From contig RFZH01000089.1 of the NCBI GenBank assembly GCA_009920815.1, positions 1-8,671 on the forward strand: 8,671 nucleotides of DNA. Direction: 5' to 3'. Positions 1 to 5,320 of this stretch are shown here, one piece after another; within the stretch, counting starts at the first letter, position 1; each line of letters starts with the position of its first letter. A program made the position numbers and the translations under genes. This stretch comes from Paracoccaceae bacterium. Lineage in GTDB: Bacteria > Pseudomonadota > Alphaproteobacteria > Rhodobacterales > Rhodobacteraceae. Below the pieces are notes generated by a model. That model was not told the origin of the DNA. It did not search any database and saw nothing but the letters and a program-made list of their open reading frames with translations.

Positions 1-506
1 GCACCATCGTCGATTTCCCGCACGAAGGGATCATGTTTCGCGACGTGACCACGCTGTTCGCAGATCCCCGCGGGTTTCGCATGGCAATAGATCAAATGCT
101 GCACCCCTACGCGGGGCAACGGATTGACAAGGTCGTTGGGCTTGAAGCGCGTGGCTTTATCCTTGGCGGCGCGATTGCGCATCAACTCGGCACAGGATTT
201 GTGCCAATCCGCAAAAAAGGCAAACTGCCCGGTCGCACAATCAGCCAAGATTATAAACTGGAATATGGCGAAGCGATCGTTGAATTGCACGACGACGCGA
301 TCCAAGCAGGTGAACGCATTCTGTTGGTCGATGACCTATTGGCAACAGGCGGGACGGCCGAGGCGGGCATCAAATTGGTCGAACGTTTGGGCGGCGAAAT
401 TGTGGGATGTTCATTTATCGTTGATCTGCCCGCGCTGGGTGGACGCGATAAATTGATCGCGATGGGCATGGACGTTCAGGTCTTGTGTGAATTTGACGGG
501 CTCTAA
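1..506 (+). CDS. apt: Adenine phosphoribosyltransferase (5' end missing)
   Basis: Purine-salvage enzyme of the cytoplasm that converts adenine plus PRPP to AMP and pyrophosphate. The reading frame is open from the first complete codon at position 3, and the peptide TIVDFPHEGIMFRDVTTLF is the usual APT N-terminal region, so the Met at 33 is internal and the true start lies about ten codons upstream of the window. The type I phosphoribosyltransferase PRPP loop is clear (VDDLLATGGT, about nt 328-357), as is the family segment GLEARGFILGGAIA near the start and RKKGKLPGRT in the middle. The C-terminus is complete, ending EFDGL-stop. The TAA (504-506) overlaps the TAG of the convergent yigZ-family gene, and no terminator lies between them. 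Family identity is secure; only the 5' end is absent. Confidence 0.95.
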   Translation, partial: TIVDFPHEGIMFRDVTTLFADPRGFRMAIDQMLHPYAGQRIDKVVGLEARGFILGGAIAHQLGTGFVPIRKKGKLPGRTISQDYKLEYGEAIVELHDDAIQAGERILLVDDLLATGGTAEAGIKLVERLGGEIVGCSFIVDLPALGGRDKLIAMGMDVQVLCEFDGL

Positions 507-853
507 ATCTGATCCAGATAATACCGCACACAGGTTTGCACGTGACGAAAGCGATCGCCCCCCAAATGCGTCCCCCCAAACCAACGGGTGACGACGATCA
601 GATGATCGCTTAGCTCTTCGCGCTCTAACATGCGCAGGATAACCATGCCTGCGCCGACCTCTCCGTCATCGTTCTTCAATGGCCCCTCGGCCGATGACAA
701 CAACGCCCATGTGTTATGTGTGGCTTTTGCGAATTTTTTATCACGCTTGAGCTGCTTGATCGCCTCTACTGCATCCGATTTCGTATGAGCCACACACCCC
801 GCCACCGCATATTTCGACCCACGATCGGTCAGGACTGCGTCAAATACCTGCAC
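503..853 (-). CDS. YigZ/IMPACT-family protein, single domain
   Basis: A 116-residue protein matching the N-terminal domain of the UPF0029/IMPACT (YigZ) family. Visible family features are DRGSKY near the start, the segment ATHNTWALL in the middle, and the glycine-rich signature VVTRWFGGTHLGGDRF at about residues 87-102. E. coli YigZ is about 200 residues with a second ferredoxin-like domain; that domain is absent here, so this is a short form. The molecular role of the bacterial family is not settled; eukaryotic IMPACT acts on translation control through GCN1, and I do not carry that over. The start is a GTG (851-853) only 3 nt after the TGA of the upstream HTH gene, with no strong ribosome site at normal spacing, so translational coupling is likely. 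Its stop overlaps that of apt. Confidence 0.85.
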   Translation of the reverse strand: MQVFDAVLTDRGSKYAVAGCVAHTKSDAVEAIKQLKRDKKFAKATHNTWALLSSAEGPLKNDDGEVGAGMVILRMLEREELSDHLIVVTRWFGGTHLGGDRFRHVQTCVRYYLDQI

Positions 854-856
854 GGT

Positions 857-1315
857 TCAAACGGTCTCTTCCTCTAGGTGCAGCTTCATTTCGACCAAAA
901 CTTGTTGCAAGGCCAGCGTTTCACGCAAAAGCCGTTTTGCTTCGTTTATGGTGATCACGCCATCCTCGATAGATTGGTGGTATTCGGACATCAGCATCGC
1001 GAAACGTTGGCTGAGCGCGATCACATCTGTATTTACACCACCAGACGATTCGGTATTGGTACGCCGTTCGTTATAGGACAACCCGATCCCCTGCAGTTCT
1101 GCCAAAGCAGAAGTCACATGTGGATATTTCGCCGCCTTTTCCAACGCGACGACCGCGTCAATTGGCATAAAACGATCATAATGTTCATCATTGTCTGAAT
1201 AATATCGCCCCAAAGTGGCTTTGGATTTTCCAGTTAATTTACAGGCAGCTTCGATTCCAACGTCTTTGACCAAGGCTTCTGTATGTTTTTTCAAATAATT
1301 TGCGACAGTATCCAT
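857..1315 (-). CDS. Helix-turn-helix protein resembling phage CII regulators
   Basis: A 152-residue protein with no assigned name. The N-terminal part (about residues 15-75) reads as a helix-turn-helix domain: IEAACKLTGKSKATLGRYYS would hold the two HTH helices, followed by an all-helical stretch (PIDAVVALEKAAKYPHVTSA). A linker rich in Ser, Thr, Asn and Gly (about 85-95) leads to a C-terminal helical hairpin (about 98-150) containing SIEDGVITINEAKRLL, a pattern (DG-x-IT-x-xEA) typical of the C-terminal part of phage CII-like regulators. It is therefore probably a DNA-binding transcription regulator; target unknown. I chose the second of two nearby ATGs (1313-1315) because AAGGA lies 6 nt upstream of it but directly abuts the first (1319-1321). 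It heads a tight pair with the yigZ-family gene, and palindromes in its leader suggest autoregulation. No other phage gene is nearby. Confidence 0.65.
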   Translation of the reverse strand: MDTVANYLKKHTEALVKDVGIEAACKLTGKSKATLGRYYSDNDEHYDRFMPIDAVVALEKAAKYPHVTSALAELQGIGLSYNERRTNTESSGGVNTDVIALSQRFAMLMSEYHQSIEDGVITINEAKRLLRETLALQQVLVEMKLHLEEETV

Positions 1316-1332
1316 GAGCATTCCTTGCCTAA

Positions 1333-1344
1333 CCCTAAGTAGGG
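1333..1344. promoter_or_regulatory. Palindrome CCCTA-AG-TAGGG, candidate operator
   Basis: Five-base perfect arms with a two-base spacer, 18 bp before the chosen start codon of the HTH gene. Its centre is about 30 bp from that of the palindrome at 1363-1374, roughly three helical turns, so two dimers could bind the same face of the DNA. An operator role, probably for the HTH protein itself, is inference. Confidence 0.4.
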
Positions 1345-1362
1345 GAAATCTTACCGTTATTT

Positions 1363-1374
1363 CCCGTTAACGGG
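1363..1374. promoter_or_regulatory. Perfect 12-bp palindrome CCCGTTAACGGG, candidate operator
   Basis: A self-complementary 12-mer upstream of the HTH gene. A half-site-like AACGG recurs beside it on the minus strand (AACGGG then AACGGT). Its position in the likely promoter region of the HTH gene, and the second palindrome three turns away, fit an autoregulated operator. No protein can be assigned from sequence alone. Confidence 0.45.
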
Positions 1375-1442
1375 TTTTATCCTCGATGTCATTGATAAAT
1401 CGCCTCGTTTGAGGTGAGTGTAAGACCAGATTTTCTGGTGAT

Positions 1443-1549
1443 AGGGTGAGACATTGCTTTTGGTCGCGTGAACGTTATGACGAGAGAGTGTTGTTAAGCG
1501 CATTTTTGATCGTAGCAATACCAGCGATTGGATTTGATTGTCTCACCCT
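1443..1549. repeat. 107-bp segment bounded by 11-bp inverted repeats
   Basis: AGGGTGAGACA at 1443-1453 is exactly reverse-complementary to TGTCTCACCCT at 1539-1549. The 85 bp between the arms have no reading frame of note. The layout fits a miniature transposable element, the closing stem of a structured RNA, or a pair of distant regulator sites. I see no clear target-site duplication flanking it (gat on the left, gtt on the right), which weakens the mobile-element reading. It lies about 50 bp before the tdk start. Confidence 0.45.
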
Positions 1550-1596
1550 GTTCAATCTGACTTGAAATGGACATCAACACAGGCCATTAACGCGAT

Positions 1597-2175
1597 ATGG
1601 CTAAACTATACTTTCATTATTCGACGATGAACGCCGGCAAGACAACTTTGTTATTGCAGGCATCGCACAACTATCGTGAACGCGGGATGGAAACCTATTT
1701 GTTGACGGCGCAAATGGACACGCGCGTCGGACAGGGCCGCATCGGGTCACGCATTGGAATTGGCGCGGATGCCGATACTTTTGCAACGCATGAAAATATC
1801 TTTGCAAAGATTGAACGCCGTCTTGTCGAGGGACCATGTGCCTGTGTCTTTATTGACGAAGCACAATTTTTAACCCCTGACCAAGTTTGGGAATTGGCGC
1901 GCGCCGTCGATGATTTGGGCGTTCCAGTCATGTGCTATGGTTTGCGCGTAGACTTTCAAGGCAAACTCTTTCCGGGTTCCGCAACCTTGTTGGCACTGGC
2001 TGACGAGATGCGTGAAATACGCACGATTTGCCATTGTGGAAAAAAAGCAACAATGGTCATTCGCCAAGATGAAACTGGTAAAGCATTGATCGACGGTGAT
2101 CAAATCCAAATCGGCGGCAATGAAACCTACGTATCCTTATGCCGCCGTCATTGGCGTGATGCAGTTGGTCAATAA
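1597..2175 (+). CDS. tdk: Thymidine kinase (type II)
   Basis: Phosphorylates thymidine to dTMP with ATP in pyrimidine salvage; cytoplasmic, usually a tetramer feedback-inhibited by dTTP. The 192 residues give the normal bacterial length. The N-terminal P-loop STMNAGKTT (9-17) has the type II form, the Walker B/catalytic segment FIDEAQF (85-91) places the catalytic Glu at 88, and the dimer and lid region YGLRVDFQGKLFPGS (114-128) is intact. The structural zinc site is complete: C145 and C147 in ICHCGKK, then C182 and H185 in LCRRHW. The nucleoside-binding segment IGGNETYVSLC (172-182) is present. The ATG is the only sensible start, but the ribosome site is weak (AGG about 14 nt upstream). The stop codon directly abuts that of convergent csaA. 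Confidence 0.96.
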   Translation: MAKLYFHYSTMNAGKTTLLLQASHNYRERGMETYLLTAQMDTRVGQGRIGSRIGIGADADTFATHENIFAKIERRLVEGPCACVFIDEAQFLTPDQVWELARAVDDLGVPVMCYGLRVDFQGKLFPGSATLLALADEMREIRTICHCGKKATMVIRQDETGKALIDGDQIQIGGNETYVSLCRRHWRDAVGQ

Positions 2176-2514
2176 TTAGTGTAAGCGCGCCCCATTCGGG
2201 ACATCACCATCGGGCCGCGCCAAAACGATCGCATCGTTTTCATCCGAAAATCCCAGCACCAAAACTTCGGACATAAAGGGACCTATCTGGCGTGGAGGGA
2301 AATTCACCACAGCCATAACCTTACGTCCGATAATGGCATCAGGCGTGTAATGCACCGTGATTTGCGCAGACGATTTTTTTTCACCAATCTCAGGGCCAAA
2401 ATCGATCCAAAGTTTGATGGCGGGCTTACGCGCTTGGGGGAATGGTTCGGCACGCAACACGGTGCCGACACGAATATCAACCGCTAAAAAATCGTCAAAG
2501 GTGATCTCAGCCAT
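2176..2514 (-). CDS. csaA: CsaA-family tRNA-binding protein
   Basis: A 112-residue stand-alone tRNA-binding OB-fold domain, related to the C-terminal domain of methionyl-tRNA synthetase and to Trbp111. In Bacillus, CsaA has also been described as an export-related chaperone; which role applies here is unknown. The family pattern runs the full length: DIRVGTVLRAEPFPQARKPA (13-32), KLWIDFG, KKSSAQIT, then AVVNFPPRQIGPFMSEVLVLG and the closing VPNGARLH. The start at 2514 (MAEITFDDF) is chosen because AGAGGA lies about 8 nt upstream and the family begins there; an in-frame ATG further upstream would add 11 residues without family resemblance. The first 8 bp overlap the end of proC, so it is translated as the last gene of ybjN-proC-csaA. 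Confidence 0.9.
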   Translation of the reverse strand: MAEITFDDFLAVDIRVGTVLRAEPFPQARKPAIKLWIDFGPEIGEKKSSAQITVHYTPDAIIGRKVMAVVNFPPRQIGPFMSEVLVLGFSDENDAIVLARPDGDVPNGARLH

Positions 2515-3322
2515 TCGCCAATTCCTCTGACCGCTTGGTGGCGGCATTTACCGTTTTATCGATCAATGGCATAAGACCTGACGTTGGATCCATTAACACC
2601 TCTAGGCCTGCTTGGGTTGTCCCATTCGGGCTTGTCACATTAATCCTTAACTGTTCGGCACTTTCGCTGGACGCTTCAGCCAAGGCCCCCGCCCCGGCAA
2701 CCGTGGCCTGCGCCAATTGCATCGCCAAATCCGCCGGCAGCCCCTGCGCACGCGCTGCGGCCGCAAGCGCATCAATCATGTAAAAGACATAGGCAGGACC
2801 GGATCCAGACACGCCTGTGACAGCGTCCATTTGCGTTTCGACGTCTAGACGTACGACTTTGCCAATCGCGGATAACAACTGCTCTGCCAGATTTAACGTC
2901 GCATCGTCCACCAAGGCATTCCCAATCATCGCAGAAATTCCGCGGCCAATGGCGGCTGGCGTGTTTGGCATTGCACGGATAATTGGCGTTTTTGCGCCAA
3001 GTACATTTTCAAAGGCAGCAATCGGCGTGCCTGCCGCAATTGACAAAAACACGGTATTGCCGTTTCCAAAAGCCTGCAATGTCGGCAGCGCTGCGCCCAT
3101 CATTTGTGGTTTGACCGCGACCAAAACAATTGCTGGTGCGGGGGGCAAAGATGCGTTCACATGCACGCCTTGTTCCATAACCCAGTTTGACGGATTGGGA
3201 TCAATCACCCAAACCTTTTGGGGCGACAAACCGCGCGCCAACCATCCCGCCAACATTGCGGATCCCATTTTCCCACAGCCCAGCAAAACCAGACCGCGAT
3301 CAAGTGATTTTGTTAAATCCAT
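2507..3322 (-). CDS. proC: Pyrroline-5-carboxylate reductase
   Basis: Catalyses the last step of proline synthesis, reducing 1-pyrroline-5-carboxylate with NAD(P)H in the cytoplasm. The 271-residue length is normal. The N-terminal Rossmann fold shows LLGCGKMGSAML (13-24), then AVKPQ (69-73), SIAAGTP (94-100) and AMPNTPAAIGRG (117-128). The C-terminal dimerisation and substrate domain carries TGVSGSGPAYVF (169-180) and the signature NVTSPNGTTQAGLEVL (228-243). The start is supported by GAGGGA 5 nt upstream. It lies 26 bp after ybjN and overlaps csaA by 8 bp, so the three are probably co-transcribed. Its ribosome site can pair with sequence just upstream (3325-3345). Confidence 0.96.
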   Translation of the reverse strand: MDLTKSLDRGLVLLGCGKMGSAMLAGWLARGLSPQKVWVIDPNPSNWVMEQGVHVNASLPPAPAIVLVAVKPQMMGAALPTLQAFGNGNTVFLSIAAGTPIAAFENVLGAKTPIIRAMPNTPAAIGRGISAMIGNALVDDATLNLAEQLLSAIGKVVRLDVETQMDAVTGVSGSGPAYVFYMIDALAAAARAQGLPADLAMQLAQATVAGAGALAEASSESAEQLRINVTSPNGTTQAGLEVLMDPTSGLMPLIDKTVNAATKRSEELANG

Positions 3323-3324
3323 CG

Positions 3325-3345
3325 TGTCCCTCTTTTTTGGGGACA
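3325..3345 (-). promoter_or_regulatory. Hairpin covering the proC ribosome-binding site
   Basis: In the 26-bp gap between ybjN and proC, TGTCCC and GGGACA form a 6-bp stem with a 9-nt A-rich loop on the mRNA strand. The 3' arm overlaps the GAGGGA Shine-Dalgarno of proC. Folding could make proC translation depend on ribosomes finishing ybjN, whose stop at 3349 is next to the 5' arm. This is inferred from pairing only. Confidence 0.4.
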
Positions 3346-3348
3346 GTG

Positions 3349-3849
3349 TTACGCGCGTCCGTAAGCTTCTGCAATGGCTACGTTTAGTGCAGCTTTTGCG
3401 CCCTGATCTCCGTAGATTGCCAATTGAAAGGCGGGATAATAACGTTCCGCGTTCACCACCGCTGACGCGATCATCATATCAATCTGCTCTGGCGTTGCCA
3501 CGTTGCCACCAGTCAAAAGCAACCCGTAGCGATAGACCATCAGCTTTGGTTCAGCCCAATAGGTAAAGCCCCCCGCCCAGCACCGGTCATTCACTTCGTT
3601 CAAGGCCTCGAACAAAATCGGCAACTTTTCTAAAGGTGGGTCCATTTCGAAACTACACACAAGGCGCAGTGTTTCGTCAAAGTCCGACCATGCTAATGTA
3701 ATCGAATATGTGCGCCATTGCCCTTCGACGGCCATCGCAATCTGATTTTCTTCGATGCGATCAAAATCCCATGCGTGATGTTCAGCAATATGTTCGACGA
3801 TGTCGATTGGATGAATGTCGTCTTCTAAACCGAAGTCATTTAATGCCAT
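3349..3849 (-). CDS. YbjN domain-containing protein
   Basis: A 166-residue protein of the YbjN family, whose fold resembles type III secretion chaperones; its function is unknown and E. coli YbjN is only loosely tied to stress and motility phenotypes. The sequence shows the alphaproteobacterial form: DIHPIDIVEHIAEHHAWDFD (15-34), then MAVEGQWRTYSITLAWSDFD, CSFEMDPP, and a C-terminal helix pair containing ASAVVNAERYYPAFQLAIYG. There is no signal peptide or membrane segment, so it is cytoplasmic. I chose the ATG at 3847-3849, which has GAGAGG about 8 nt upstream and begins MALNDFGLEDD; an in-frame ATG 87 bp further upstream gives a Cys/His-rich extension unlike the family. It leads proC and csaA, a pairing I recall from roseobacters. 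Confidence 0.85.
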   Translation of the reverse strand: MALNDFGLEDDIHPIDIVEHIAEHHAWDFDRIEENQIAMAVEGQWRTYSITLAWSDFDETLRLVCSFEMDPPLEKLPILFEALNEVNDRCWAGGFTYWAEPKLMVYRYGLLLTGGNVATPEQIDMMIASAVVNAERYYPAFQLAIYGDQGAKAALNVAIAEAYGRA

Positions 3850-3934
3850 AGCGCCCACCTCTCGTTCATGCCTGAGGATGTGGCAGCATCCCCAATGGGT
3901 TGGTGTCTGCTCAAGAAAGTGGGTATTACCGCAC

Positions 3935-3961
3935 ATTCTATACTATATATCGTTATGGCAA
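3935..3961 (-). promoter_or_regulatory. Possible promoter of ybjN-proC-csaA
   Basis: On the minus strand TTGCCA (3956-3961) and TAGAAT (3935-3940) resemble -35 and -10 boxes, inside a run of alternating A and T. The 15-bp spacer is shorter than ideal. The predicted transcript would have a leader of about 80 nt before the ybjN start. Confidence 0.3.
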
Positions 3962-3970
3962 AACGCCGCC

Positions 3971-3992
3971 ATGTAAAGAGAAATCTTTACAT
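3971..3992. promoter_or_regulatory. 9-bp inverted repeat ATGTAAAGA-gaaa-TCTTTACAT
   Basis: Perfect 9-base arms around a 4-base centre. It sits just upstream of the proposed -35 box of ybjN, where an activator or repressor dimer could bind. Read as RNA on the plus strand it would be a hairpin with a GAAA tetraloop, but no T-run follows, so a terminator is unlikely. I cannot assign it to a known regulator. Confidence 0.5.
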
Positions 3993-4030
3993 CAGCCGCA
4001 ATAAGTTGTGGAAAACTATGCGCTACACAC

Positions 4031-4070
4031 AAAATAAAGACGCCACACCCCGATTTAGGGGGTATGGCGT
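4031..4070 (-). terminator. Rho-independent terminator of ubiK
   Basis: Reading leftward, a 12-position stem (4059-4070 pairing with 4040-4051, one C-A mismatch) closes a 7-nt loop and is followed at once by TCTTTATTTT. It lies 23 bp past the ubiK stop and is the only classical terminator in the window. Confidence 0.85.
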
Positions 4071-4093
4071 AAATAATTCCAAAAGATGCGAAA

Positions 4094-4336
4094 TTATTCT
4101 TTGGCCTCTAATGCATCAAGCCGCGCTTTCAGCGACTGGTTCTCTTCGCGCGCCTTTTGTGCCATCAACCGAACGGCGTCGAATTCCTCGCGCGTAACGA
4201 AATCACGATCCGCCAACCATCGATCCATCATCGATTTCATGGCGTTTTCAGCTTCGTCCTTTGCGCCCTGCGCAACCCCCATAGCGTTGGTCATCAATTT
4301 CGAAATGTCATCTAACATTTTATTTCGGGTTTGCAT
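4094..4336 (-). CDS. ubiK: UbiK-type accessory factor (BMFP/YqiC family)
   Basis: An 80-residue coiled-coil protein of the YqiC/BMFP family. In E. coli and Salmonella the homologue UbiK helps assemble the aerobic ubiquinone-synthesis proteins and associates with membranes as a trimer; the same role is inferred here. The N-terminal amphipathic region (MLDDISKLMTNAMGVAQGAK) is followed by the family signature DFVTREEFDAVRLMAQKARE (45-64) and a short C-terminal coiled coil with leucine repeats (SLKARLDALEAKE). The ATG at 4334-4336 is chosen for GGAG at 7 nt spacing; an upstream ATG would add six residues (MKWRDP) and overlap that site. It diverges from lgt and ends before a strong terminator. 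Confidence 0.88.
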   Translation of the reverse strand: MQTRNKMLDDISKLMTNAMGVAQGAKDEAENAMKSMMDRWLADRDFVTREEFDAVRLMAQKAREENQSLKARLDALEAKE

Positions 4337-4438
4337 GGGGTCTCTCCATTTCATATGTGTTGCTTTATATGGATTGAAATGATCAAAGTCTCAAGCCCGA
4401 CGTGCCCAGCAACAGCAAAAAGAGTGTGAAACCCCGAT
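4337..4438. promoter_or_regulatory. Divergent promoter region of ubiK and lgt
   Basis: A 102-bp gap between divergent genes. Leftward, TTGAGA and TATAAA could serve as promoter boxes for ubiK, though the 19-bp spacer is long. For lgt I see no convincing -10/-35 pair or strong Shine-Dalgarno; AGAG about 14 nt before the ATG is the best available. Confidence 0.35.
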
Positions 4439-5320
4439 ATGATACAGTTTCCAAATATCGACCCTGTTATCGTTTCCATTACGATTTTTGACTTTGAACT
4501 GGCGCTGCGGTGGTATGCACTTGCCTATATCGTCGGGATCCTTGTCGCGTGGTGGATTGCAAGCACGACCATCAAACGCACCACGCTGTGGCCCAATAAC
4601 ACCCCCCCGACGACGCCAGACAGGGTCGAAGATTTGATCAGCTATCTTATTATTGGCATCATAGTTGGTGGTCGATTGGGATTTGTGATGTTCTATCAAC
4701 CTGCGTATTATCTGGCTGTTCCCAGCGAAATTTTGCAAGTCTGGAAAGGCGGGATGTCCTTTCATGGCGGATTTTTGGGCGTCGTCATCGCCGCTGCGCT
4801 TTATTTCCGCAAGCATAACATCCCAATCCTCAGCGGCGCCGATATGATCGCACTGTCTGTACCTGTTGGTTTATTCCTGGGGCGTGTGGCGAACTTTATC
4901 AATGGAGAATTGTGGGGGCGACCGACAACCGCACCTTGGGGCGTTATCTTTCCGGGCGAGGCTGCGCAAGCCTGCGGACAGGCGGTTGGCCTGTGCGCAC
5001 GCCATCCGTCTCAGCTGTATGAAGCCGTGTTGGAAGGTTTGATTTTGGGCGGTGTTTTGATCTATGCGGCCTATCGCACCAACAGCCTTAAAAAACCGGG
5101 CGCCATGACGGGATTGTTTTTTTCGGGCTATGGGATCGCCCGGTCCATCGTTGAGTTATTTCGCCAACCTGATGCGCAATTTCAAAGCGTTGAAAACCCA
5201 TTAGGCTATGCCCTTCAGATTGGGACAGCAGGGCTTACCATGGGACAAATTTTGTCGATACCGATGATCCTGGTTGGGCTATTTTTGATCTTTCGGTCGC
5301 CAAACGGAGAGCACAGATGA
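4439..5320 (+). CDS. lgt: Prolipoprotein diacylglyceryl transferase
   Basis: Inner-membrane enzyme that moves a diacylglyceryl group from phosphatidylglycerol to the lipobox cysteine of prolipoproteins, the first step of lipoprotein maturation. The 293 residues contain about seven hydrophobic segments (for example around 23-42, 66-86, 107-123, 135-150, 197-212, 222-236 and 266-286). The family signature GRVANFINGELWGRPT (149-163; R149 and N152 correspond to E. coli R143 and N146) is intact, as are GGMSFHGG with H109 (E. coli H103), HPSQLYEA (189-196) and GIARSIVELFR with R235 and E239 (E. coli R239 and E243). The start gives the usual roseobacter N-terminus MIQFPNIDP. Its TGA overlaps the next ATG by 4 bp, so the methyltransferase gene is co-transcribed. 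Confidence 0.97.
   Translation: MIQFPNIDPVIVSITIFDFELALRWYALAYIVGILVAWWIASTTIKRTTLWPNNTPPTTPDRVEDLISYLIIGIIVGGRLGFVMFYQPAYYLAVPSEILQVWKGGMSFHGGFLGVVIAAALYFRKHNIPILSGADMIALSVPVGLFLGRVANFINGELWGRPTTAPWGVIFPGEAAQACGQAVGLCARHPSQLYEAVLEGLILGGVLIYAAYRTNSLKKPGAMTGLFFSGYGIARSIVELFRQPDAQFQSVENPLGYALQIGTAGLTMGQILSIPMILVGLFLIFRSPNGEHR

Larger units (their letters stand above)
1316..1596. other. Non-coding interval between HTH gene and tdk, rich in inverted repeats
   Basis: About 280 bp separate two divergent genes, and neither strand carries a convincing reading frame. The interval holds two short palindromes close to the HTH gene (1333-1344 and 1363-1374), two small hairpins (CCTC-gttt-GAGG at 1403-1414 and ACCAGA-ttt-TCTGGT at 1425-1439), and an 11-bp inverted repeat spanning 1443-1549. 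The hexamer GGTGAG occurs in direct orientation at 1413 and 1445 and inverted at 1541-1546 (CTCACC within TCTCACC). Most gaps elsewhere in the window are far shorter, so the interval probably carries regulatory sites or a small RNA. I recognise no known RNA family in it. Confidence 0.6.
3850..4093. other. Intergenic region between ybjN and ubiK
   Basis: About 240 bp without a supported gene. It carries, from left to right, the ybjN leader, a possible leftward promoter (3935-3961), a 9-bp inverted repeat with a 4-base loop (3971-3992) and the terminator of ubiK (4031-4070). It is AT-rich compared with the flanking genes, especially at 3930-4040. Confidence 0.6.

Noticed and set aside
1385..1560. 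6S RNA or another known structured RNA
   Set aside because: Paired arms exist, but I do not see the central bulge or conserved segments of 6S RNA, and the gene context differs from the usual one.
857..1596. Prophage remnant around the CII-like gene
   Set aside because: No integrase, structural gene, tRNA target or direct-repeat att pair is visible; flanking genes are ordinary housekeeping genes of similar composition.
4006..4018. DnaA box (TTGTGGAAAA-like)
   Set aside because: Single imperfect match, no cluster of boxes, and no origin-type genes nearby.
3868..4197. Rightward open frame of 109 codons across the ybjN-ubiK gap
   Set aside because: It runs through the ubiK terminator and antisense into ubiK, has no ribosome site and no protein-like composition.
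4366..4390. FNR-type box with TTGA and TCAA arms in the ubiK/lgt gap
   Set aside because: The arms are spaced by 5 rather than 6 bases and the inner T/A positions do not fit TTGAT-N4-ATCAA.
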